DNA of 64,000 nt. Origin: Thioploca ingrica (lineage in GTDB: Bacteria > Pseudomonadota > Gammaproteobacteria > Beggiatoales > Beggiatoaceae). Each line of letters begins with the position of its first letter. Position 1 is the stretch's first letter. Position numbers and translations under genes: made by a program. The notes under the pieces were generated by a model. It was given only the letters and a program-made list of their open reading frames with translations, was not told the DNA's origin and ran no database searches. The stretch lies in assembly GCA_000828835.1 (NCBI GenBank), contig AP014633.1, positions 2,418,001-2,482,000 on the forward strand, in the 5' to 3' direction. Positions 49,182 to 58,200 of the stretch are shown here, piece by piece.

Positions 49182-52016
49182 TTATTTTCCTTTGATGGTT
49201 TCTAAAATACGCATGATTAATAAATCCCGAAAAGGTTCATCCGCCAAAATTTTGGTAAAATCAAAGGAGCTAATTTTATTTTTAAGTAAATAAACCAAGC
49301 TATTGTCTTTTCTATGATCATTTGCTATCTCATCACCGAGTTGGGCAGCTTTGTGTTTAGCTTTTTTGCAATGATCTAAAGATGTCAGTTCTGAGGCGAT
49401 TCCAGTCCAAGGACTGATTAAATGTAGTGAAGTGAGGGGTATATATATTTTGTTTTGGTTAACATATTCCAAATGAAGAAATTCACCATGTTCCATAGTA
49501 ATAAGTCCTTGATAACGTCCTATTCCATATTCTTCATGGGATATTAACCCCCCAATATTAAATTGAGATTGCAAACAATGTGTTAACAACTTAGTCATTA
49601 AATCAACATCCGCTTGAAATAAATGAACAAGATCAACTTGAAGTACACGCATGGCCATTAAAAACCATTGTTCACTCTTAACTTTATTCCATTGTAATTC
49701 TTCATAAATAGGCTTTTTCGCTAACAACCATTGTTGCAAAACAACTTGCGGATAAGTCAAAGCAAACTGCTGAACATTTTTTAAATAGCGATTGCTCAAA
49801 ATAGGTAATTTAAACCAACGAATTAAACTAGCCGTTCGTTCAGGCTCAGAGGAATTTTCTAATAATATCGTCCATTGTTCATTCCACCAAGCACCTAAAC
49901 GATGACCCTCATAACTGACTGCAATGACTAATGGTTCAGTGCATTTTTCTGAAAGAAGTGATAGCCAAACAAAATCCTCTTCTCTTTCTCCGTAGTCATC
50001 AATTTCAAGGAAAATTAACTCATCGCATTTATCCCACCAAATAACGTTATGCTTCTGTTCATCTGGCTCTATTCGTAAAGATAATTTCAAGGAAAGTATG
50101 CCATCATGAATTTCTGGGGGATCAGTTAAAATGCCCGTATCGATGACCTCTTTTGCCAGTATAAAACCCTCATCTTGACGATTATAAGTCCCTTGATGAA
50201 TGGTCAGATTTTCACCGAGTCCCGCCAAATCACCTATCGCCTGCGGTTTTTGCCATAACCGTTTAATCCAGGTGTCTCCATGAAATACGCCACAGTCTTG
50301 TCGATTGATGTTTTCTTCAGAACTGATTGCAAATACTTTGAATTGACACGATTTTGCTTGCTCACAAGTTAAAACGGTATCAGGAGTTAAAAGCTTCCAA
50401 TCTTCTGAATCTAAATAAATCGCTCCGGTTACATTTAACCGTAATTCTCTATTAATAACTGCTTTTTCTTCACTCTTTTGTAAACCAATTTTTAATTTAA
50501 CTTTGGCCATTTGTTGAGAGAAATCAAAACTAAAGATATCCGGTGTAATGCGTAAGCAACGGGTTTCAAGATTCATCGGCTTACTTCCCGCACGAATGAA
50601 GAGAATTTCAATATCATTTGAAACCGGTGTTTGAATAGTAATTATTTCTCCTAACTTAATACAAACAGGATGAGCGACTACCTGTAATTGTTCAGTCCAT
50701 GGCGGTTGAGTTTTAGGTGGAGCAACGGTTGCCTGCCAAGCTAATTGAGAGATTTGCGTTTCTTGTGACCATCCTTTTGCTAAGTAATATAATTTTTTAT
50801 CCGCTAATTGACACCAGCAGTTTGGCTCAGGTTCAACGGTTAAATCATCTGCAACCAGTAAAGCATAACTTTTGTTGGGGGATAACTTAGAAAGATTTTG
50901 AATTCTCTGCCCGGTTTGTAAATCAAAGAGATTCAAATCTTCATCATGACACCAAAGTTGCAATAAAACGCTTTCCACAACATCACCGGCTGCATTTTTC
51001 AAGATTGCGCTGACTTCCGCGGATTGAGATTGTTTTAACACCAATTCAGATTCGTGAAGGTAACTTCCATCTTCCTGACGAATAAGGCGATCTGCAAAGT
51101 GATTGCCTAAGAAAATATCGTACTCATCCTCTCCTAACTCTACTAAATTTTGTAACTCACAAACAAATTCAGGAGGATTGAGGGGCTGCCACCGTAACCG
51201 GGGAGTTGTTAAAAAGGAAATTTGAGGAAGTTCCTCAACCAGGTTAGAAGAAGTGGTAACTGGATTTTGAAGGGTTCGATCAGATAACTCTAACTTCTTC
51301 GTTGCACATTGGATGAGTTCATCTATCCAATTGGGGAGTATCCAGGGACTTTGGCTTAATTCCTGTCTTAGTTTGATTTTTGTGATATGTTGATAGCGAA
51401 AGTTTCTCAAAGTGCTCCATAACTTTCGGAAACTCTCACTTTGCAAATTTTTATCTTTTTCACCCAATAAATACTGAATTGCCAGCGGTTGACCCTGCCT
51501 ACATAACCATTCTGGTAAGTGTGTTTTGAAGCCAGATTGTGTAAAACCAATCTGTAAATAAATGCTATCAAACCAATTATGTAACCCTTCAATTCCGAAA
51601 ACGTGGCGTAGGTTAAATTCACGCGTGGTTTTTTCAATGAGATTTTTGAAAGATTGACTAGGTTGTCTAGATGCAAATAAAACTGATTCTGCTGGTATGC
51701 TGAATTTCCTTCTGACAACTGCCCACAACTCTTTACCTTTTGCTTCACGCCTAACAGTTTCAGAGGTCAACAGCAACAAAATAAAACCAATTGCCGCAGG
51801 ACGAAAGAATTTTATATCATCAATTTGAACCGATTGATAAGAACGAAACCAATAATCAAGCGTTCTATTTTCTAACTGGTTCACCCATTCGCATAAATGT
51901 TGATAATCATCTTCACTGATTTGTAGTTCTGCTAATGACCAAGGTAATTCTTGATTAGTTAAACCTTTATCTTTCGCTTTGCTATAAAAATAACTAATTA
52001 ATTCCTCTGGTTGCAT
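49182..52016 (-). CDS. Large protein with Mfd-RID/CarD-like domain (DruH-position candidate)
   Basis: A 944-residue protein. Residues 822-870 (ISHEEYGIGRYQGLITMEHG, EFLHLEYVNQNKIYIPLTSL, HLISPW) closely follow the RNA-polymerase-interacting domain of Mfd and CarD proteins ('HEDHGIGRY.GL....G....L.L.Y...KLYVPV..LHLIS.'). They are followed by a helix (DHCKKAKHKAAQLGDEIAND) like the one after the RID in Mfd. The other 800 residues are unassigned and include strand-rich parts. It is translated just before the helicase and would fit the druH place of Druantia type III; that identity needs a profile search. Predicted to touch RNA polymerase. Confidence 0.6.
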   Translation of the reverse strand: MQPEELISYFYSKAKDKGLTNQELPWSLAELQISEDDYQHLCEWVNQLENRTLDYWFRSYQSVQIDDIKFFRPAAIGFILLLLTSETVRREAKGKELWAVVRRKFSIPAESVLFASRQPSQSFKNLIEKTTREFNLRHVFGIEGLHNWFDSIYLQIGFTQSGFKTHLPEWLCRQGQPLAIQYLLGEKDKNLQSESFRKLWSTLRNFRYQHITKIKLRQELSQSPWILPNWIDELIQCATKKLELSDRTLQNPVTTSSNLVEELPQISFLTTPRLRWQPLNPPEFVCELQNLVELGEDEYDIFLGNHFADRLIRQEDGSYLHESELVLKQSQSAEVSAILKNAAGDVVESVLLQLWCHDEDLNLFDLQTGQRIQNLSKLSPNKSYALLVADDLTVEPEPNCWCQLADKKLYYLAKGWSQETQISQLAWQATVAPPKTQPPWTEQLQVVAHPVCIKLGEIITIQTPVSNDIEILFIRAGSKPMNLETRCLRITPDIFSFDFSQQMAKVKLKIGLQKSEEKAVINRELRLNVTGAIYLDSEDWKLLTPDTVLTCEQAKSCQFKVFAISSEENINRQDCGVFHGDTWIKRLWQKPQAIGDLAGLGENLTIHQGTYNRQDEGFILAKEVIDTGILTDPPEIHDGILSLKLSLRIEPDEQKHNVIWWDKCDELIFLEIDDYGEREEDFVWLSLLSEKCTEPLVIAVSYEGHRLGAWWNEQWTILLENSSEPERTASLIRWFKLPILSNRYLKNVQQFALTYPQVVLQQWLLAKKPIYEELQWNKVKSEQWFLMAMRVLQVDLVHLFQADVDLMTKLLTHCLQSQFNIGGLISHEEYGIGRYQGLITMEHGEFLHLEYVNQNKIYIPLTSLHLISPWTGIASELTSLDHCKKAKHKAAQLGDEIANDHRKDNSLVYLLKNKISSFDFTKILADEPFRDLLIMRILETIKGK

Positions 52017-52151
52017 TTTTTAATTATTTCCATAAGGTCAAGTTTAATATCCATTTCTCGCTCCCCCACGCTAGCGTAGGAGTGGATACGGTACGAAGAC
52101 GTCAGCAACGACACCGCTAGCATGGTGACACACGCAAGGAAAAAATCTCTC

Positions 52152-52964
52152 CTAACCCTCTTTTTTCAAAGAGGGGGACAATAGAAAAACCGTCGGTAAC
52201 GTAACCGGAGTAATTAAATAAACATCAAATCGAGTATTCTCACTATGAATACTAAAATGGGGACGGCTATCACCTAAAGTCGGTGCCCATTGAGGACGTT
52301 TTACGACGACTCGCTGATTAGCGTGGGATAATGCGGTTTGCAATAAACAATGGGCGTCAGGGTCGTCGCCCACTAATTGCCGAAGTAAGCGCATTTCTTT
52401 TTTGACTAAAGCCGATTGATGGCGGTGAGGATACATTGGGTCTAAGTAAATAACGTCATAGCGTTGTAGTTCCGATCCCAACCAATCTTGGGCGTCGTAA
52501 TGCAGTAATTGCAAGCGTTCTGCTACGAAGGCACTCCGTTGTGGATTTTGTCGGGCACGCTCTAAACCATCTTGTAACAAAGCGGTAGCTACGGGTGAAC
52601 GTTCCACCATGTGTACCCGGCAATTTAAACCCGCGAGAACAAAAGCATCCCGACCTAAACCGGCGGTGGCATCCAGTATGGTGGGACAAACCCCTTTTTT
52701 TAAACCGACGGCTTTAGCTAAAGGTTGGTTACGCCCACCCCCATGACGATGACGATAACCTAATGTTCCATCAATAAAATCAACATAAACTGGTCCGGCG
52801 GCAATCGTTGGATCGCGTAATTCTAAACGGGTTTCAGTGAGATATAAAAACCAAGACGGTGTCGTTGGTGGCTGGTTAATTACGGTAAAATGAAAAGCCG
52901 CCGCTAATTGTTGGGCGGCTTCGTGTAAGGAAGTTGTAGCCGGTAATAGGAAAGTGGGTGTCAA
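52152..52964 (-). CDS. rsmJ: 16S rRNA (guanine1516-N2)-methyltransferase RsmJ
   Basis: A 270-residue methyltransferase of the RsmJ family: YVDFIDGTLGYRHRHGGGRN, QPLAKAVGLKKG, the SAM-binding LDATAGLGRDAFVLAGLNC and DVIYLDPMYPHRHQSALVKK are diagnostic. It makes m2G1516 in 16S rRNA. Its start overlaps the end of the lipoprotein gene by 4 bases (ATGA). The last 10 residues come from repeat sequence at the 3' end. Confidence 0.93.
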   Translation of the reverse strand: MTPTFLLPATTSLHEAAQQLAAAFHFTVINQPPTTPSWFLYLTETRLELRDPTIAAGPVYVDFIDGTLGYRHRHGGGRNQPLAKAVGLKKGVCPTILDATAGLGRDAFVLAGLNCRVHMVERSPVATALLQDGLERARQNPQRSAFVAERLQLLHYDAQDWLGSELQRYDVIYLDPMYPHRHQSALVKKEMRLLRQLVGDDPDAHCLLQTALSHANQRVVVKRPQWAPTLGDSRPHFSIHSENTRFDVYLITPVTLPTVFLLSPSLKKEG

Positions 52965-53425
52965 AGTTTAGCAACTCGTTTGGTATTATCTACTCGGCTG
53001 CTAAAGACGTTAACCCGTTCGCCACGTTGAAAAGTAACATCCGCTTCTTGTACAATCACAATTTTCTTGCCATTCTGTAATCTCACGACTACTTTTAGTG
53101 CAGCGCGGTCAGTAACCCCTTGCTCCATTAAGTGACCCAGTAAGCCACCCAGAATAATGCCACCGGTGGTTGCAATGGCTTGACCTTTACCACCCCCTAT
53201 TCCGCTGGCTGCAATCCCACCGATAACTGATCCTCCAACTGAACCAACTATTGTGCCATCTTTTCTAATCGTAGCTGGTTCTACACTTTCTACTACGCCT
53301 TCTTCAACATCTTCCGCTTCTAATGCTTGACCTTCAGTGTAGACATTGGTCGAGCGACTGGTGACACAACCTATCAATAACAAATTGATAATGGACAAAG
53401 TCATGATAATTTTTACTATTTGCAT
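52961..53425 (-). CDS. SlyB-like glycine-zipper outer-membrane lipoprotein
   Basis: A 154-residue lipoprotein. The signal peptide ends in the lipobox LLIGC (Cys20). The glycine zipper IVGSVGGSVIGGIAASGIGG, GGIILGGLLGHLME is typical of the SlyB/Pcp-type 2TM domain, and the C-terminal RGERVNVFSSRVDNTKRV is a family end. Likely an envelope-stress lipoprotein. Confidence 0.85.
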   Translation of the reverse strand: MQIVKIIMTLSIINLLLIGCVTSRSTNVYTEGQALEAEDVEEGVVESVEPATIRKDGTIVGSVGGSVIGGIAASGIGGGKGQAIATTGGIILGGLLGHLMEQGVTDRAALKVVVRLQNGKKIVIVQEADVTFQRGERVNVFSSRVDNTKRVAKL

Positions 53426-53526
53426 AATAGTGACCTCATTTTACTGGTTAATAATCGCGTTCTTATGAGTTAAGTTTAGTCAATTTTAGCGGGAAAATTA
53501 GGAATCTCAGCAAACAATTAGGCTAA

Positions 53527-55014
53527 TTAATTAGCCACGATGGTTTGATCTCGTCCTTGAGCTTTCGCATGATACAAGGCGATATCGGCAGCGTGTAAAA
53601 CATCCTCTGCGGTGCTGCCATGTTGAGGAAAACAAGCGACACCTATCGATAAAGTAATCACACCTAAATTTTGGTTCCGATGTTGCACCGAAAGCTTTTT
53701 GACTTTGGCATTTAATACTTTGGCGCGGGTATGAACTACTTCTAAAGCCGCACCGGGTAAAATAAGGGTAAATTCTTCACCACCATACCGACAAGCAATA
53801 TCGCCCTTGCGAATATGTTCATTCAAAAATTGACCTAATTGTTGTAACACCACATCTCCAGCGTCATGCCCAAATTGATCATTAAACTGTTTAAAGTAAT
53901 CAATATCGACCATAATTACTCCTACCGTTTGATTATGACGCTGGGCGCGGTGAAATTCTCGTTCTAAAGTTTCTTCCAAATAGCGGCGATTATACAATCC
54001 GGTTAACGGATCGCGGGTAGATTGGTTTTGTAGATTTTGACGTAATTTAAGATTAGCCAATGCCAAGGCAATTTGATCAGCAACTGTTTCAGCGAGGCGT
54101 TGATGGGATTCATTCAAAGGTTCGGTGGTTAAATGAGATTGGGCGATATGAAGTAGCCCTAATAATTCACCTTGCGCTATCAGCGGAACACATAAATAAA
54201 TCGCTACTGAATCTGGGAGAATATGGTGACAAAGTGGGTACGTGGTTGAATTGCCCATATAATAAAGACGATTTTGGTGCAAAGCCCAACAATCTTTTAC
54301 CGTAAAGACGATTTTGGGTATTTTTTCATCTGACTTATTTTCTCTCCACAGGGCAACACTTTCTAATTCAGTAGTATTATCCACAAGCATAGCCAGCATT
54401 CCCTGCGTTTGCGGAAATAATTGTTTCATAAAGCGAACAATAACCCGATAAGCTTCCGCTACTGTAAAACAGGCTTGTAATAAATTACCCATTTTACTCA
54501 GTAAAGTAATTTCTTGACGCCGCTGATCTAATTCATCAATTCTTAAAGTTAATTTTTCATTGAGGTGCCGTAAAGACTCTTCTACCTGTTTTAGTTTAGT
54601 AATATCTCTGCCTAACACCATTAAGCCTTGGCGATTACCTTGGACATCGAAAATAGGTACCTTGATCACATCAAAAACCGAGCTTTCGCCAGGTGCAATC
54701 GGAATCGTTTCGGCTTGACGAATAGGCGATTGGGTTTGCCACGCCATTTTATCTGAAATTTCACTGGCCAATAAAATATTTCGATACAGCGGGTGGGTTA
54801 AATGGGCTAATTGGGAATCTGTTTTGCCTTGATAGTCTATTTTTTCTAATTGAAATAGTTTGAGAATCGCCTGGTTAGCCTCTAACCAACGTCCTTGTCC
54901 GTCTTTAAAACAGATAATATCTGGCGAGGCATTAATTAAAGTGTGTAACAATTCCACACTATCACGCCATGGCTTCTCGAGTATCGATTGGGTGGAGGTT
55001 GTTATTTTATTCAC
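53527..55014 (-). CDS. PAS-GAF-GGDEF diguanylate cyclase
   Basis: A 495-residue protein: an N-terminal PAS domain (LLHTLINASPDIICFKDGQG, VFDVIKVPIFDVQGNRQGLM), a GAF domain (YRVIVRFMKQLFPQTQGMLA, LLGLLHIAQSHL) and a GGDEF domain with the intact active site GGEEF (411-415). An RxxD inhibitory site (RKGD) lies five residues upstream. It makes cyclic di-GMP and is probably feedback-inhibited. It is cytosolic, with no membrane segment. Confidence 0.93.
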   Translation of the reverse strand: MNKITTSTQSILEKPWRDSVELLHTLINASPDIICFKDGQGRWLEANQAILKLFQLEKIDYQGKTDSQLAHLTHPLYRNILLASEISDKMAWQTQSPIRQAETIPIAPGESSVFDVIKVPIFDVQGNRQGLMVLGRDITKLKQVEESLRHLNEKLTLRIDELDQRRQEITLLSKMGNLLQACFTVAEAYRVIVRFMKQLFPQTQGMLAMLVDNTTELESVALWRENKSDEKIPKIVFTVKDCWALHQNRLYYMGNSTTYPLCHHILPDSVAIYLCVPLIAQGELLGLLHIAQSHLTTEPLNESHQRLAETVADQIALALANLKLRQNLQNQSTRDPLTGLYNRRYLEETLEREFHRAQRHNQTVGVIMVDIDYFKQFNDQFGHDAGDVVLQQLGQFLNEHIRKGDIACRYGGEEFTLILPGAALEVVHTRAKVLNAKVKKLSVQHRNQNLGVITLSIGVACFPQHGSTAEDVLHAADIALYHAKAQGRDQTIVAN

Positions 55015-55214
55015 AGATAATCAATCAGTTAGTTGATAATTTTGGGTATTTTTAATGGTTGTTAATCCAGTCGAGAAGTGATCTCTCATCTTTCCTTACC
55101 ATTCATCAACTTAGAAAATAATGGCTGGAAAATTTATTTCTTATCCACTTAATTTTATCGTTAAAAAAGTGCATACTACACACTATCTCCTTATTTAACT
55201 GTGAGAACAACAAT

Positions 55215-58200
55215 ATGATTCAGCTAAGTTTCTTTGGGTTACTAATCTTCACCTGGATTAATTTACTTGGTGTTATACCAGTATGGGCTGCATTTGATTC
55301 AGCAACTTTAAATGAGCCAAAAGCGCTAGAAATACTTAGAATTACGCCCAGTGGTGAAGATGTCCCAGTGGAACGACAAGTTGTTTTTACTTTTAATCAA
55401 GCCGTGGTACCGCTCGGTAAAATGGAACGTGAGGCGGCTGAAATTCCGATTACGATTACCCCGACCTTAGATTGCCAATGGCGTTGGCTTAACACCTCTA
55501 GTTTAGCTTGCCAATTGGGTGATGAGGATGCTTTCCAACCAGCAACACGCTATGAAATTGAGGTTAAGCCTGGCATTATGACAGAAAGTAAGCAAACTTT
55601 AACCCAATCGGTTCAACATATTTTTATTACGGAACGACCGGCTATTAGTAATACTTCGTTCCAAACTTGGGAAGCGCCAAGTATGCCCAAAATTCGGGTG
55701 GAGTTTAACCAATTGGTCAAGCGCGATTCGGTAGAAAAGCATCTTTACTTCCAAAAACCGAATGGCCAACGAATTGCACTCAAAGAAGCCCAGCCCATTA
55801 AGGATGAGGAAGAACAATCCACTGATTTACCTGCTGGGGTAACCCAGACTTGGCTGGTTGCTCCTAACTCATTATTACCCTTAGATACCCCAATTCGACT
55901 TAAAGTTGAGCCAGGAATTCAATCTTATCTGGGGACGATGCCGAGTATTGAAGAACGGGAAGTGGTTGCCTTTCACACTTTTCCCCAATTTCAATTTTTG
56001 GGTGTGCAATGTACCACTTTACAAGACGAATCGGTTTTCATTGCCTTTCCTGATAAGCCCAATGAACAAAAACGTTGTGATCCATTAGCCAGAGTGGCTT
56101 TACTTTTTTCTAGTCCGATAGTCAAAGAAGTGGCGAAACAATATTTATTAATTGTGCCAGATTTAGCGGGTGGGCGTACTGATTATGATCCTTGGGAAGA
56201 AGCCATTAATACTGACTCACAGTTAGATAGCTCCCATCAAGAAGATCAAACCTATTCAATTGATTTACCAGAGAACTTAAAAGGTTATCATACTTATCAG
56301 TTAAAAATAGATAATATCGGTTTTAAAGATAATTTTGGTAGAACTTTATCGGCTCCAGTAGAAATGTCTTTTCTGACTGATCATCGGGCACCAAAACAGG
56401 TATTTGAGCATGAAATTTCTGTCTTAGAACAAGGTGTTGACAGTGAAGTTCCCTTATATGTCACTAACATAGACCAAATTACTTATTATTATCATTTACT
56501 GAATTCAACCGGTTGGTCGGCGGAGAAAACTCGCAGTTTCTCTCCTTTGGCTGGTTTGAAAGATATTGCGGTCAAAATCCCTTTCGGTATTCGTGAGTTA
56601 ATTCCAACTCCTTCTGGGGTAGTGCAAGGTTACTTTACCACGCAACCGGATATTAATAATCAAGATGCTAAAACGAATAACTGGTTTTTTAGCCAGATCA
56701 CCCCATTTCATCTTCAAGCAAAATTAGGTCATCATAATACGCTGGTGTGGGTAACCGATTTTGCCACGGGACAACCGGTTGCCGGTGCTAATATTTCAAT
56801 TTATCTTGATACTTATGCGCCGGATAATAACTTATCCAAGCCACTGGCAACGGCAGTGACGGATAACCAAGGTATCGCCTTATTACCGGGAACAGCAACT
56901 TTAGATCCGCGCTTGAGTCATGTCTATGTATATAGTGATTATCAACCCGACCTCCGATTTTTTATCCACTGTCAGAAAGATCAAGATATTGCTTTGCTCC
57001 CAATTGATTCCGCCTTTCGAGTTTATTTTTCTGATTTAGTAACCGATTATAGTTTTTACCCCGAGATGCAGCCAAAATATGGCCATATTCACACTTGGGG
57101 TACGACGGCTCAAGGGGTTTATAAAGTCGGCGATACCGTGCAATACAAGTTACTGGTTCGTGACCAAAGTAATGAAACTTTTGTGGCTGCGCCCACCGCG
57201 GGTTATACCTTAAAAGTATTAGATCCCTTAGGAAAAGTCGTTCATGAAGTCAAAAATTTTAGCCTATCCGAATTTGGATCTCACCACGGTGAATTTACCA
57301 TTCCTAAAACGGCGGCGGTGGGTTGGTATTCCTTCGAGTTATCAACTAATTTTGCCAAAGAAAGTACCACTTGGCGACCGATGCAGGTATTAGTCAGTGA
57401 CTTTACCCCATCACCTTTTCGAGTTTATACCGAACTCAATGGCAAACTTTTCCATTTAGGCAAACCGGTGACGGTTAATACGCATGCCAATTTACATGCC
57501 GGTGGACCTTATGTTGATGCCCAAACCAAAGTGACCGCTATTTTAAGCCAACAGAATTTGATACCAGAACATCCACAAACTAAAGGTTTTACCTTTGATG
57601 TTTATCTTGATGATATCGACGACGAAACCATTTATAGTACTGAAGCCAAACTCAATGACAAAGGTGAATTATCAACCACTTTTACCTTACCCGCAGCCTC
57701 CAAGGTATTGTATGGTAAATTAACCGTAGAAAGTGCGGTACGCGATGATCGGGGTAAAGATGTGGCTAACAGCACAACGGCTGATTATGTCGGGCGAGAT
57801 CGTTTTGTGGGCATTAAAACAACCAGTTGGATGTTAACTGCGGGGAAAACCGCTAAAAATTTATTGCTAGTCATTGACGAACAAGGTAACCCGGTAACTG
57901 ATACCCCCGTTACCGTCAAAATAGAACACCAAATTGCGAAAGCGGCTCAAGTTAAAGGCGCTGGTAATGCTTATTTAACTCACTATGAATATGAATGGGT
58001 AGCAACCAATTCTTGTCAAGAAAACTTAGCCCAGTTGACTTCGATACCGGCGACTTGTACTTTCGTACCTGATAAAGCCGGTGTTTACAAAATGACCGCT
58101 CAAATTAACGATAAACAGGGTCGTGTCCATCAAACTGAACTGGAACAATGGGCGATGGGGCAAAATTATGTCCTGTGGGAAAACGAACCTGGTAATGGTT

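Noticed and set aside
44029..52016. DISARM or Dpd system
   Set aside because: A DUF1998 helicase is also found there, but no methyltransferase, phospholipase D or deazaguanine gene is present.
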